From a virus, in the IMG/VR virus record IMGVR_UViG_3300008262_000003, positions 62,001-126,000 of that record: a stretch of DNA of 64,000 bases; one strand, 5' to 3'. This document shows, one piece after another, positions 41,173 to 51,997 of the stretch. The notes under the pieces are model-generated. The model ran no database searches. It had not been told where the DNA came from and saw only the letters and a list, made by a program, of their open reading frames with translations. Each line of letters begins with the position of its first letter. The stretch's first letter is position 1. A program made the translations under genes and the position numbers.

Positions 41173-42255
41173 TTATTGGTCGGTTTTTACATTAAAAAAA
41201 CCATATCCATATTTCTCTAAATCACCAACGTTATCCACCTCGGCAATTCTTAATATTGTTTGGAATGGGCTGGACTTACCCCTATCCACAATTATTGAAC
41301 TACTAACCACGGGTTCCCCCCATGTTTTTAGTAAAAGTTCGTCTTTAACAATAGGTCTTGCTTGTAACCAATCCGATGTTAATCCCGAAGAAACCGCAAC
41401 ATAAATTGTCGTACCATCAAGATAATCAATATAATTAGTTCCTTGTATAGTGTATGCTGTATAGCCAGGTGTTATCTCAGTTATTGACCCATATTCCGAA
41501 CCATTCTTAATCACAGGAACATTTTCTAAATAAGGTTGTGGTCCATACAACTTCAAAGAACGTAATTCCGATTTTGAAAAACCCGAAACAACATTAGGAA
41601 TACCATTTGTTAATACCGTAGCTTGTGCCTCAACACTATTTTCAGAATCCCCCGAGAATACAAACGCATAAGATACGGGTGTTGCAGACCAAGACCCAAC
41701 ATTAGACGTGAAATAAGCAATACCCGTAGGATCCGGATCATACGCTAACGTATATGGAACTTGGATTTGTTTTTCCACGCTAATACTACCCCATTGATTG
41801 TTTTGTGTTAATGTGATTGTATAAAACGCAGGTGTTTGTGGATAATCGTGTGATATAGGTTCGGGATAAAATGTAGATATTGTCTGTGAGCTACCGTCAC
41901 CCCAATCAACACTGTATGATGAATTTTCAATAAACGATCTTAATCCCGATTGTGATGTATTGTAAAAGAAATAGGTGTATGGGTTTCCGGTCGTTGCTGA
42001 AAATAAAAAGTTAGTAACCGTATCACGTTGTAATAAGTTACCATCAAAAACCGAATAAAAACCACAATCAACCGCAGTTTGAGTTAATAATACAGGAATT
42101 GTCATTCCCGTGAATAATGAAGTCCCACTAGTTCCACCCGACATCATCGCAGTTACCGATGAATAATACCCCACACTTGTTCCACTATAATTCACGTAAT
42201 GAACTAATGTATCCAAAACTTGAGGACCAATCTGTATTTTATAATAATTTTCCAT
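41173..42255 (-). CDS. Tail protein with PKD-like domain (360 aa)
   Basis: Residues about 115-165 read VDWGDGSSQT, HDYPQTPAFYTITLTQ and a final beta strand, the WGDG...HxY...VxL pattern of PKD domains, which occur in extracellular adhesins. The rest is strand-rich with Gly/Ser/Thr. Start and stop overlap neighbours by one base. It is likely a virion surface or fibre protein, adding a further host-adhesin-like domain to the locus. Confidence 0.75.
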   Translation of the reverse strand: MENYYKIQIGPQVLDTLVHYVNYSGTSVGYYSSVTAMMSGGTSGTSLFTGMTIPVLLTQTAVDCGFYSVFDGNLLQRDTVTNFLFSATTGNPYTYFFYNTSQSGLRSFIENSSYSVDWGDGSSQTISTFYPEPISHDYPQTPAFYTITLTQNNQWGSISVEKQIQVPYTLAYDPDPTGIAYFTSNVGSWSATPVSYAFVFSGDSENSVEAQATVLTNGIPNVVSGFSKSELRSLKLYGPQPYLENVPVIKNGSEYGSITEITPGYTAYTIQGTNYIDYLDGTTIYVAVSSGLTSDWLQARPIVKDELLLKTWGEPVVSSSIIVDRGKSSPFQTILRIAEVDNVGDLEKYGYGFFNVKTDQ

Positions 42256-43073
42256 TATGGATTAATATATTCATACCATTTTATCGGTGAAGAACTACTA
42301 CCCACCTCATTTTCAACAGGATAACCATACGCCTTATACGTTTGGTCATCATAATTTAATACGTATTTATAATAAAAATAGTTTGTACTATCGAAATTAA
42401 ACTTCACAGGTCCCGGAATATTACTCTGTGGTGTATTCATAAACCTAATAAACTGTCCAATATCCGCATTATAAAACTTAGCACTAACATAAAACGTATC
42501 AACATTTACATATAATCTCTTCTTTAACCAATAAAGGAAAAACCCCTCTTTATCACCAATATAATCTAAAGAAAAATAAGGTTTTCTTATATCCAATGTT
42601 TTTGAATTAAATAATATTGCGGATTGTGTCTCACCTTGTTGTGTTGGTATTATTACAGAAAAATATAATTTTTGATCAGTTGTTGATGGACTATCATAAA
42701 AATCTAACTTGAAGAAACTTTTATCAAACGCTGGTGAAACATTATAAATGTTATATGCAGTAAAATAAGTTTGATAAGTATTAACCCATAAATTAGAATC
42801 CGAAGAAGTGGTTGCTGTAACACTTGTTCCTCCACTAAAGAAATTAAATTCATAATCAATACTTGTTGTCCCATTTGGATTTTCACCATGACAAAAACGA
42901 TTAACCTCGAAATCATCATCCGATCTTAATAATTGAGATAATACACTATCTTCAAATTCCTGATAAGCCTCATTAATACCATAATAATCAAAATCATTAG
43001 ATATCGGTAATATTATTTCCCTATCAGTAGGAACCACATTTCTATTAAAAGTAAAATTATTCACAATCATCAT
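42255..43073 (-). CDS. Unknown tail protein (272 aa)
   Basis: The product begins MMIVNNFTFNRNVVPTDREI and is rich in aromatic residues, Asn and Asp, with strands such as KLYFSVIIPTQQG and GFFLYWLKKRLYVN. No family is recognised. It overlaps the upstream gene by 17 nt and the downstream gene by one base, as expected for co-translated virion genes. Confidence 0.7.
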   Translation of the reverse strand: MMIVNNFTFNRNVVPTDREIILPISNDFDYYGINEAYQEFEDSVLSQLLRSDDDFEVNRFCHGENPNGTTSIDYEFNFFSGGTSVTATTSSDSNLWVNTYQTYFTAYNIYNVSPAFDKSFFKLDFYDSPSTTDQKLYFSVIIPTQQGETQSAILFNSKTLDIRKPYFSLDYIGDKEGFFLYWLKKRLYVNVDTFYVSAKFYNADIGQFIRFMNTPQSNIPGPVKFNFDSTNYFYYKYVLNYDDQTYKAYGYPVENEVGSSSSPIKWYEYINP

Positions 43074-44760
43074 TTAAGGGTTGGGTTATTAGGTCGGAAA
43101 CTACCATTTCAAAGTTTCCACCTTCGGGTATTAATCTAAATATTCCTACATTTGTGGGATAATGAGATTGATTTAAGAACGGAAAATCAACACCATTATT
43201 TTCATTATCTATGAACCCATAATCATATATTTCTCTAAAACTTAAATTACCATTAGTGTTGGAATAATAAGCGTAGTTAGGAACCCCAAAAGTTCCCGTA
43301 GAGTCACTAGATTCAATGTAAGATGATAATTCCCTTATCTTCAATGGTTGATGTACCGAATAATAATAACCACTAGGATTTGTTGTTTGGGTTGAACTCA
43401 CATCAAATAAATCAGGATTAAAATTTAATTTGTGAAAATAGTTTGATCTAACTATTTCAACCAATTCGGTGTTATTATATTCACAAATGTCACCATGAAT
43501 TATATCACCTTCAGATAACTCCGATAGATAATAAAAATCATAATTGGTACCACCCGTAGTAACTCTATATGAATTCAATGAAATATCTTCAACATTACTA
43601 TTGTTGGTATCATCCCACCATCTTGACGTATTACCCGAAAAAATACTGTAACCCCATCCTTTCTTTAATCCAAAATTACCAAATCTTGGTTTATTGAACC
43701 AACCCATATAACCTTTAAACGTTGTTGATAAGTATAATTCTGTAATCGGTATTTGATGATTATCCACTAGCCCTAAAGTATCAACATCGCTTTTCGGTGT
43801 AACCACATAAGAGTTTGTGAATTGTCGTGTAGATATTCTTCCAACCCCATTTGGTGTTAATGCGGAAAATTCATATTTCTGTTTTTTATTAAACGGGTTC
43901 TCCTCAAATCCTGCCTTTGTTATTTGCATTTGAGAAGGTGTTTTTAATATTTTGTGTAATCTAATGTAATAATTAGATGTGGAATCTTGTGGGTTTTCAG
44001 AATTTATAACACGTTTGAAAGTTCCTTTAGCACCATTTGAGAATGTAAATCCTGTATAACCAACATCAATAATGTTGAAAACATATTTATCACTACCATA
44101 TTGTTCATTACCCAATAGATCCACTTGAAAAGTGCTAACGTCATCATAAGTAAGAGATAATTTAACCGACTCCCCAACACTTAATCCGTGTGGCATTGGA
44201 CAATTAAACGAAATATATTGTAATCCATTGTAAATATTTGTTGTTATTTTGAATGGTAATCCATCCGAAATATTCCAAGTAACCAAGTCATCATCACCAA
44301 AATAATGTGTTAAATTATAATTAGTTAAAGATGAAAAAACATAGGAAATATAAAAATTCCAATTATATGATGTCGCACTTACCGGTTTATATGTTACGTG
44401 TTGATTGTCTGTATCATATCTTATAACATCAAACTCTGAATGACTAGGATATCCACTCCATTGACCATTCAATAAGGATTGTGTTTGATTAACATAACCC
44501 AAACTATCCCTAAACGGGTTATACTTAGCATAACCAACCAAGTTGTTGTCGTATATAAACGAGAACTTATAAGTCGGTCTAAATATTGTGCAAGTTTGAC
44601 GTTCATTATTATAAAGTTCTTGTAAATTAACATAAGTATTCCTGTCGGATTCATTAATCTCCCTCTGAGAACTTTCTAAATTTATCGGAACTAAGATATC
44701 TGTCTCGGGTGCCGATGCAAAGTTAGAACTTGGTTGTAATATGGTATAATTATTAATCAT
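43057..44760 (-). CDS. Unknown tail protein (567 aa)
   Basis: The product is Tyr/Asn/Phe-rich and strand-forming, with no membrane segment or catalytic motif. The region near residues 180-260 (CPMPHGLSVGESVKLSLTYD, VFNIIDVGYTGFTF) resembles beta-sandwich domains of baseplate proteins in form only. It overlaps the giant 1612-aa gene by 8 nt and the 272-aa gene by 17 nt. Baseplate or fibre component by context. Confidence 0.7.
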   Translation of the reverse strand: MINNYTILQPSSNFASAPETDILVPINLESSQREINESDRNTYVNLQELYNNERQTCTIFRPTYKFSFIYDNNLVGYAKYNPFRDSLGYVNQTQSLLNGQWSGYPSHSEFDVIRYDTDNQHVTYKPVSATSYNWNFYISYVFSSLTNYNLTHYFGDDDLVTWNISDGLPFKITTNIYNGLQYISFNCPMPHGLSVGESVKLSLTYDDVSTFQVDLLGNEQYGSDKYVFNIIDVGYTGFTFSNGAKGTFKRVINSENPQDSTSNYYIRLHKILKTPSQMQITKAGFEENPFNKKQKYEFSALTPNGVGRISTRQFTNSYVVTPKSDVDTLGLVDNHQIPITELYLSTTFKGYMGWFNKPRFGNFGLKKGWGYSIFSGNTSRWWDDTNNSNVEDISLNSYRVTTGGTNYDFYYLSELSEGDIIHGDICEYNNTELVEIVRSNYFHKLNFNPDLFDVSSTQTTNPSGYYYSVHQPLKIRELSSYIESSDSTGTFGVPNYAYYSNTNGNLSFREIYDYGFIDNENNGVDFPFLNQSHYPTNVGIFRLIPEGGNFEMVVSDLITQPLNDDCE

Positions 44761-47700
44761 TATCTATTTCACCTGTTACGTATAATGCGAAAAATCTATC
44801 CAAAGAAGTTTTTCCCTTTTTTAACCCAAAATAAAAATACCAAGGGTTACCCTGAATTATTTTAGAATTATTGGAACCGGGAACAACTCTTGCGAAGTAA
44901 TTACCGTTATTATCCTTTTGATAAATATACCCTCTTCTATCTTCATAGTTGTTTGGACTCGGTTGAAAATAAGGTGCGTTCGTTCTATCTAATTGTTGGT
45001 ACTTTTTACTATAAAATGTCGCCGAATCTGTCACCCATGTATTATCTTCACTACCGAAAATAACACCATCCTCTAAATCTAAAGTCCAATAGTAAAATGG
45101 AACCTCTTGTGAGTTAGTCGGTATATAATCGGCGAAGATCTGAGATGGCGTTTGTAATCTAACCAATCTTTTTGGACTTACCAAATCTCTTGTTTCCGTT
45201 TCACTATCATAAAACACGCCAAACACATTAGTATCAACATAAATCGGACTGTCACTCGAATCTTGATAAGCATCAAAATCAAACGGTTTAATACCAAACG
45301 TGCTATTAGTTTGCAACATTTGAGCATAATCACCATTTACCTTTTCCTGTCGGTTAAAGAACGCTTCAATACTACCGGCACCTAATCCAAACGCTTTACC
45401 AAAGAACGTGCTGTTCATTAATCTTGACGATAAAAACAAAAACAATAAATCATCAATACTTGAGAATGATGTTGTTTGTAACCTATTGGCAATATACCCT
45501 TCATATTGTGGTCCCAAATTTATTTGACTACTCCAAGAAAATTTAGGTCCTAAATCCAATATAGTTGTAGGTGACATCAAATTTTTAGTATTAGAACCTC
45601 TATTATAATCCGTCTCCCTACCTATAAATTTATTAGTATTATCATTATAAGGTGATGATCTATAATAGAAAGATCTCTTGGTTGTAGATCCACTATATTG
45701 GAATATAGTGTCGGTACAATACCTAAAATAAGGATTATTATTACCATCAAAAAATCTGTCGTTCTTGTATGGATACATAAACAATGTTCCATTTACCCAA
45801 GAATTAAAGAAACTATGTGCAAACGCCCCTTGACACGCAGCGTTTGTTATTCTAAACCTACTTAACCATTCGGTTGCCAATTTAATATCATTATTTCTAC
45901 CAAACAATGAAACAATAGGTGCCGTAACCAATCTATAACATCCCTGAGTAACCACCAACTTGTTTCTAACATTCGTATTACACTCACCCGAAGAAGGAAG
46001 TAATGTGAATTCACCATTCACCGATGTTAAACAATCCATAGCAGTCATACCTTCACAAGAATACGCCGCTGTAGTTGCAGTAATGATTTGAATATCATCG
46101 GGACTATCATCCTTATCTTCTGTCGGATTATATAAAATTTGATCGGCAGATGATCCCGGATTTGGAACCGCACTTCCATCCTCATTAAAGATTTGAATAA
46201 AGAAGTTTCTGTTTTGCATCAACGCATACCCATTATTACCATAAGTTTCAACATTTGATGATGTAGGTAACCTATCCGTTCTTAAAACTAAATAAGATTG
46301 TGATGAAACGGTGGTTGTTAGAGTTCCGTATGTCGGTGCCCAATATTGTGCTGTATTATCATAAAATTGATAACCACCACCATCAACATATTCATCCTGA
46401 ATATACCCTCTATAACTATTACCATTATTAACTAATTTGTTTTTCCTAGTATTAGGTGCTGTCAAATAAAAATAAGCCAAGTTATAATTAATTTCACCCG
46501 TTGTTAAGTTTGTATTACTTAAAGAATTATCAATCAAATAACCATTAGTTATCGTATTAATATCCAATGCTGAATAATATTTAAGATTACCCGTTTGATA
46601 TGGTATGAACGTTGTCGCCGAAATTGAGAATGAGGGAAAGAATACTCGTTGTCCGTTACTAACCGTACTATTTGTCGTTATTGAATCATGGTTAGGTAAT
46701 CTTAATGAAGAACCGGCATTTACCTGTCTGTTTCTAATCGGATGGTTAAGTTTATAATCACCCGTTACAACAACAGTTCCATATGGTTTAGAAAACATTC
46801 TTGATAAATCATAGGACACTTTCATTTTTTGAGAGTTCGGATCAACACCCCTTACCAAAAATAATACTACATAATCTTGGTAATTTTGAATTTGCATCAT
46901 AGGATTCAAAATTATAGGATTGTTAGTATCTGAACCCCTAAAAACTTTGGATGAGTTATAAACATACTCCCAAAAGAATCCGTGTCTATTGTTAATATCG
47001 CTAACGTTAAATGACGTATTAAGATTAGGATTATTTAATATATCCGAAATCTTATATCCTTGTATCACTTGGAAATATTCAATGTCAGCGGCAAATCTCA
47101 AATGCCTTGTTTCATCGGTTTGAGTTACCGCATATGTTGTTGTTAATTCGGGCGCAGTGTCCGATGCAGGATTAGCATAACTTATTGTTAATTGTGTCTT
47201 ATTAACAGTTCTACCACTCGTACCCGTTTGAGTTGTACCCGTATATGTTACCATAGGATTTGGGTCATTACTTAATGTAGGATCAACGAATGATAATATA
47301 GTTCCGGGAACATAGTTATCCAACGCGCCAGGATTAACCATAACTGCAATTACATTGTCATAGTGGAATTTACCTGTGTTCGCAGTTAAGTCGGGTCTAA
47401 TCGTAACTTTAATTTGATTCAAACCCTTTACACCATCACCAAAATTAAATGCAGCAACATCATTATTAAAAAATTTAGATTTCGTATTAAATAAATTAAT
47501 TCTTTCTGCCAATGTTAAATCCCTACTTCTCCAATCATTAATATTTTCCCAACCATCGGGTAATGAAACAGGAACTTTCAAACCAGGTGATACCTCTTGG
47601 TTACCCGCAATTATGTTTGATACTTTGTTTTTCTGACTATCATCGGCAAGTCCCAAATTATTAACATCGTATATAGAAATGTCTGATAATTGAGCAATGT

Positions 47701-49591
47701 CCGAAACAACATTACCCTCGGTCCAATTAGATGTGCTTGAATCGGAATATTCATCCTGATCGGTTTGACTACAATCGCACGATTCACAATCGGGATATGA
47801 TAGGTTGGAAAGTGCTAACCCTTTTGTTAATACATTAATATTTGGACAATCAACTCTATCTAATTTTTTAGTGCTAAATCCTAATTTTTGTAAAAAACCA
47901 ATTAATATATTAATAACATTCACAATACCCTTAACAAAGTTACACAACAACCATTGAACAAAATAAAATATAGGAACCAAAATATGTAATGCAATAGTTA
48001 AAGGAACAATTAATAAACCAAGTATTGTTAAAAAGAAATTTACAATAATAATTTGGAAATTATTATCTCTAAACGCATCGGTCACAGGAAACTTATTAAC
48101 CTCACCTTCACACGTCGGATCGGTAACTTGTTTAATACCAATAAATCTTTGTCTGTTTGCACCTTTTCTATAATAATCAATGAATTGAGAAATAGTATAA
48201 ATTTTATTATATTCAAATTTATAAAAAGTGTCCTCACAATTTATAGCAGCATCAACATCATAATAATCATCCCAATCCAAACTAAAAGCATATGATTTTT
48301 TTACCGCCAAAAACGCAGCAGGATCGTCGGGAACATTATTTTGGTTACTTGTATATTTTGCAGGATCCACACTTGAACTTGTCCAACCATGTTCTTTAAT
48401 GTTTGGAACTAAGAAATTTGCTCGTTTAATACCCACTTCAAAACCCCTTGGTTGATCCCAAGATACCTTAAATCTATATTTCGCACTTGTGGGAATACCA
48501 ACTGTAGGATCTTTACTTATCACTCTTTCACCAAATTCATTTGTGGTAACATAGTCCATATTCATAGGAATCTCAATTAACCACGTTCCGTTTTCATCAA
48601 TAACTTTTCCGTTGTTTTCTAAATTGAATTGTTCTAAAACAGGAAACCCATTCACGTCTAATCCAACAGTTTGACGAATTGATAGTATTTGACCCGGACC
48701 TACTGTCGCATTACACAACTTACCTAATCTTTTACCCGTTTTACATCCATTACTGTCTCCCGAATTATTTCTTTTACTTCTATTGATAGCATCCTCATCA
48801 TTGTTGGAAAAGATTGACCCCATAAAGGTCGCGGTTGGATTTATATTCAACCCAAATTCTTTTCTTAAATCAAAATCTTTTCTTGTAATACTAATATTAC
48901 AAACTTCACTATCACCCCAAAATGGTTCTACTTGAATATTTTTTGCTAATGTAATTATTTGAGGTAATTCCGATAAATTTGTCGAACTCTTAAATTTGAT
49001 ACCATCCAATTGTTCGGGCGTTGCTTTTCCTGCTCGGATTAAATCTTGTGGTGATAATGAAAACTCACCAATGTCGGACACATCCATATCCATAAACAAA
49101 ACGTAATCACCAATAGGAACACCAAAAATCATAAAGTCCCCACTCTCGTTTGTCTTTACCACATATTTGTAATAGGTATCATATACTTGAATAACCGTTT
49201 GATCGGTTAATGCGTCAGTTTCCGATGGAAAAGTTCCGGTCGGTGTGTGACCTTCATACGACTGAATATAAGGTAATAGATTGTATCTATAACCATCTTC
49301 ATTAATATCCGATACTTGAGTATATGGATAAAGAGCGGAAATAACAGGATCTTGAGTATCCGCCTCAGTAATCGGAATAAATACAGATATTCTAACATTA
49401 GGTATCCCTAATCCTCCGTTGGCAATCACCCTACCAACAACAACCCCATAATCAGCACAGGATCTCGTATAATCATTTGCTTGTTGAATTTTCAAAGAAA
49501 GTATCTCCAAAAACTCATAATCCTGTTCTAAATTGATTTTAATATTTTGATCAATTCCTACTTCAGTACGAATCCTATATGTATTTGACAT
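44753..49591 (-). CDS. Giant virion protein with hydrophobic segment (1612 aa)
   Basis: Residues about 49-180 resemble a carboxypeptidase-regulatory-like beta sandwich (GRVIANGGLGIPNVRISVF, SGDFMIFGVPIGDYVLF). Residues about 510-568 are strongly hydrophobic (FFLTILGLLIVPLTIALHIL and onward), enough for two to three membrane spans, and are followed by a Cys cluster (DCESCDCSQ). The C-terminal 1000 residues are strand-rich. It is the third gene of the virion run, after gp25-like and gp6-like genes. Membrane segments are rare in tail proteins. No family is recognised. Confidence 0.75.
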   Translation of the reverse strand: MSNTYRIRTEVGIDQNIKINLEQDYEFLEILSLKIQQANDYTRSCADYGVVVGRVIANGGLGIPNVRISVFIPITEADTQDPVISALYPYTQVSDINEDGYRYNLLPYIQSYEGHTPTGTFPSETDALTDQTVIQVYDTYYKYVVKTNESGDFMIFGVPIGDYVLFMDMDVSDIGEFSLSPQDLIRAGKATPEQLDGIKFKSSTNLSELPQIITLAKNIQVEPFWGDSEVCNISITRKDFDLRKEFGLNINPTATFMGSIFSNNDEDAINRSKRNNSGDSNGCKTGKRLGKLCNATVGPGQILSIRQTVGLDVNGFPVLEQFNLENNGKVIDENGTWLIEIPMNMDYVTTNEFGERVISKDPTVGIPTSAKYRFKVSWDQPRGFEVGIKRANFLVPNIKEHGWTSSSVDPAKYTSNQNNVPDDPAAFLAVKKSYAFSLDWDDYYDVDAAINCEDTFYKFEYNKIYTISQFIDYYRKGANRQRFIGIKQVTDPTCEGEVNKFPVTDAFRDNNFQIIIVNFFLTILGLLIVPLTIALHILVPIFYFVQWLLCNFVKGIVNVINILIGFLQKLGFSTKKLDRVDCPNINVLTKGLALSNLSYPDCESCDCSQTDQDEYSDSSTSNWTEGNVVSDIAQLSDISIYDVNNLGLADDSQKNKVSNIIAGNQEVSPGLKVPVSLPDGWENINDWRSRDLTLAERINLFNTKSKFFNNDVAAFNFGDGVKGLNQIKVTIRPDLTANTGKFHYDNVIAVMVNPGALDNYVPGTILSFVDPTLSNDPNPMVTYTGTTQTGTSGRTVNKTQLTISYANPASDTAPELTTTYAVTQTDETRHLRFAADIEYFQVIQGYKISDILNNPNLNTSFNVSDINNRHGFFWEYVYNSSKVFRGSDTNNPIILNPMMQIQNYQDYVVLFLVRGVDPNSQKMKVSYDLSRMFSKPYGTVVVTGDYKLNHPIRNRQVNAGSSLRLPNHDSITTNSTVSNGQRVFFPSFSISATTFIPYQTGNLKYYSALDINTITNGYLIDNSLSNTNLTTGEINYNLAYFYLTAPNTRKNKLVNNGNSYRGYIQDEYVDGGGYQFYDNTAQYWAPTYGTLTTTVSSQSYLVLRTDRLPTSSNVETYGNNGYALMQNRNFFIQIFNEDGSAVPNPGSSADQILYNPTEDKDDSPDDIQIITATTAAYSCEGMTAMDCLTSVNGEFTLLPSSGECNTNVRNKLVVTQGCYRLVTAPIVSLFGRNNDIKLATEWLSRFRITNAACQGAFAHSFFNSWVNGTLFMYPYKNDRFFDGNNNPYFRYCTDTIFQYSGSTTKRSFYYRSSPYNDNTNKFIGRETDYNRGSNTKNLMSPTTILDLGPKFSWSSQINLGPQYEGYIANRLQTTSFSSIDDLLFLFLSSRLMNSTFFGKAFGLGAGSIEAFFNRQEKVNGDYAQMLQTNSTFGIKPFDFDAYQDSSDSPIYVDTNVFGVFYDSETETRDLVSPKRLVRLQTPSQIFADYIPTNSQEVPFYYWTLDLEDGVIFGSEDNTWVTDSATFYSKKYQQLDRTNAPYFQPSPNNYEDRRGYIYQKDNNGNYFARVVPGSNNSKIIQGNPWYFYFGLKKGKTSLDRFFALYVTGEIDND

Positions 49592-49606
49592 TAAATCTCT
49601 TTTTGA

Positions 49607-49613
49607 ATAAATA
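49607..49613 (-). promoter_or_regulatory. TATTTAT element before the giant virion gene
   Basis: The minus strand reads ACTATTTATTC, 15 nt before the ATG at 49591. A second copy lies at 49644-49650 in the same 71-bp gap. Confidence 0.45.
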
Positions 49614-49662
49614 GTTTATACACCATTTTCAAAAAATAATTTAATAAATATAAAAGTGTATC

Positions 49663-51501
49663 TTATGAAAAACTTACCTGAGTTAAATTCTTAACCCTAA
49701 CCGTAATGTCTTTATTCGGATATCTAACTTGATAAATTTGTGATGGTGTTGCAAATATTGTTTGATCAACCAATCCAATTTTTTTGGTAGTATCATCCTC
49801 ATACGGTTGTGATGTTTCGGATGAACTGTATTCACCACCAACCTTACCATAGAAACTAATATCCGATACAGAAATAACCCCGTTTTGGGCTTGGACTAAC
49901 CTATTAATATCCGAAGCAAACACATTTTGACCTAATTGTCTTGTAAGTGGGTTCATATATGTGGATATTAAATCAATGATAGATGAAACCACAACACCTT
50001 GGTTTTGTGCCCCATCCAAAACAACTGATAAATCAACCGCTAAATCTAAAACCTCGGCAACATCAATTTGAACATAATCATTCATCATTCTATAGTTTGA
50101 TAGATATGTTGCCAAATTATTTTTCAATGTGTTTGATACTGTTTGCGTTAATTTACCTGTAGTATCATAAGATAATATTTGTATTTTAATTTTATTATCT
50201 TCTTCAACTATTGCCACTTTTGCCGGTGCACCAAATTTAGATGGCATTTTTCTAATTATTGCTTCATAATCATTAACTGTTACCGCTCTATTTTGTGCCG
50301 CAAAGTTATATGAAACAAAATTTCTAACTTCTTCAATATTTGGTTGGTTAGCACCACCCACCGCAGCGGTAACATTATTAACCCTCAATGAATTAACAAC
50401 ACTCGTATTAATATCTTGTGATGGACCAACCACACTAAAATCAATAGTTCCAAGTGTATTAATAGCACTCACACCTATGTTTGATGATAAACCACCACCT
50501 ATTCTATATTGAATAAAAAATGTTGTATTTACCGTCGGTGCATTACCCAACGCCAAAGTATTTTGATAGTTTGATAAATTAATCGGTACCCCCAATCTTG
50601 TAAATTCTCTTAATTGATCTTCTGCAGAATTAGTTCCACCACCAAAAGTTAGTTTGAAATACCCTTCGGGTGTATATTCTGTAATAAATCTATTATCCGT
50701 TTGAATATATTGCCCAACTTTAACACCGGGATTGTCAGATGTTTTTGTGGGATCCTCAATAAACACTCTATCTTGGATTAACGCATCAACCTCATACCAT
50801 TTTCCCTCTAAAGTTAAAAAGTCTTGATTTGATGGTGTATTAACATAAGATGTACCATCTTTTTGAATGATTGCAGTGACTCCCAAAACATTTTTCTCGG
50901 GAAGAAATACCTCCAAAAATGGTCTAACGTCCGATGTATTAATAACCTTCTTTAATACCTTAGTAATACCATTCACAATTACTTCACGTTTTGTGATTGT
51001 ATAGTTAATTAAATTTCCATTAGCATCAAAGTTTGGAATCTTTAATCGGTTTGGATACCCCTCATTATTGAAGGGTGATGAAAAATCACAATCATTAACC
51101 AATTCAAAAACTTGTCCCGAACCAACCGCCTGTGATCCCGCTCTTAACATACCCAAATATCTAGTGTCTTCCTTATCACCAAACGCAGGAACCGTAATTG
51201 AAAAATCAGCCAAGGCAACAGATGGTCTCTGCCCCGGAATCTTTAAACCATACGTCCTTGCAATATTATATATTGACGTTTTTTGTTGAGCATATTGAAG
51301 AACTGTTTCTTGAATACTTCTGTCAATGTGATAATGTAAATTATCCGCAACCGCAGCGTTTAGGTCCAAAAAAACCGAAAATAACGCAGCGTCATTAACG
51401 TTTTGAATTAATTCGGGGTAATATGTGCTAACATATCCAACCAACTCATCTCTTAACTCTTGAAAGTCGCGAGGAACATATGATATTTTTTTATTTGCCA
51501 T
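49663..51501 (-). CDS. Baseplate wedge protein, gp6-like (612 aa)
   Basis: The N-terminus (SYVPRDFQELRDELVGYVST then YYPELI) and the helix with DLNAAVADNLHYHIDRSIQE match the Baseplate_J/gp6 family, in which this region forms the wedge core. The central domain is strand-rich (YFKLTFGGGTN) and the C-terminal region has NDYEAIIRKMPSKFGAPAKV, the conserved gp6/J ending. It assembles the inner baseplate around the tail tube. It lies 4 nt after the gp25-like gene, as in other contractile tails. Confidence 0.93.
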   Translation of the reverse strand: MANKKISYVPRDFQELRDELVGYVSTYYPELIQNVNDAALFSVFLDLNAAVADNLHYHIDRSIQETVLQYAQQKTSIYNIARTYGLKIPGQRPSVALADFSITVPAFGDKEDTRYLGMLRAGSQAVGSGQVFELVNDCDFSSPFNNEGYPNRLKIPNFDANGNLINYTITKREVIVNGITKVLKKVINTSDVRPFLEVFLPEKNVLGVTAIIQKDGTSYVNTPSNQDFLTLEGKWYEVDALIQDRVFIEDPTKTSDNPGVKVGQYIQTDNRFITEYTPEGYFKLTFGGGTNSAEDQLREFTRLGVPINLSNYQNTLALGNAPTVNTTFFIQYRIGGGLSSNIGVSAINTLGTIDFSVVGPSQDINTSVVNSLRVNNVTAAVGGANQPNIEEVRNFVSYNFAAQNRAVTVNDYEAIIRKMPSKFGAPAKVAIVEEDNKIKIQILSYDTTGKLTQTVSNTLKNNLATYLSNYRMMNDYVQIDVAEVLDLAVDLSVVLDGAQNQGVVVSSIIDLISTYMNPLTRQLGQNVFASDINRLVQAQNGVISVSDISFYGKVGGEYSSSETSQPYEDDTTKKIGLVDQTIFATPSQIYQVRYPNKDITVRVKNLTQVSFS

Positions 51502-51505
51502 AATA

Positions 51506-51967
51506 TTAAATATTGATAATTACAAAATCACTAGGACTAAACACATCAGATGTAATAGTATAATCTATTCTAACTCTAGCAGTATATTCCGATGTTGCTT
51601 GATTAGGTATATACAACTCCTGATTAAATGTATTCCCAATATTTGACACCAATAAAGTTTCCTCTTCATCCGATGCCGCAGTTATGGTGATTTTGTTAAT
51701 TCTTAAATTCGGTATAAATTGTTCAACAGATTTTCTAATCTCATCTTCAATACTCGCAAATGTTGGACCATCCATAGGTTCAAATATCAACTCATATAAA
51801 CGAGTTCCAAATTCAGGTAAAAAATACCTACTACCCTTACGGGTTAGCAATAAATGAATTAAATCACTTCTAATTTCTTCATTACTAGTATCCGATAAAT
51901 CAAGATACTTACCATTAAACGAATCCCTAAAAGGAAAGTTTATACCATATGTTATACCATTTGCCAT
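51506..51967 (-). CDS. Baseplate wedge protein, gp25-like (153 aa)
   Basis: The core HLLLTRKGSRYFLPEFGTRL then YELIFEP is the gp25/lysozyme-like fold of contractile tails, with the EFGTxL motif that clamps the inner baseplate. Length is slightly above the family's usual 130 residues. A TATTTAT element ends 5 nt before the ATG at 51967, so this gene heads the virion run. Confidence 0.93.
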   Translation of the reverse strand: MANGITYGINFPFRDSFNGKYLDLSDTSNEEIRSDLIHLLLTRKGSRYFLPEFGTRLYELIFEPMDGPTFASIEDEIRKSVEQFIPNLRINKITITAASDEEETLLVSNIGNTFNQELYIPNQATSEYTARVRIDYTITSDVFSPSDFVIINI

Positions 51968-51972
51968 ATTTT

Positions 51973-51979
51973 ATAAATA
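51973..51979 (-). promoter_or_regulatory. TATTTAT element heading the virion run
   Basis: The minus strand reads TGTATTTATAAAATATGG: the element is 5 nt before the gp25-like ATG. The TATTTATAAAATA string matches those at 16358 and 41164. Confidence 0.55.
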
Positions 51980-51997
51980 CAACATACTAGAAAAGTA

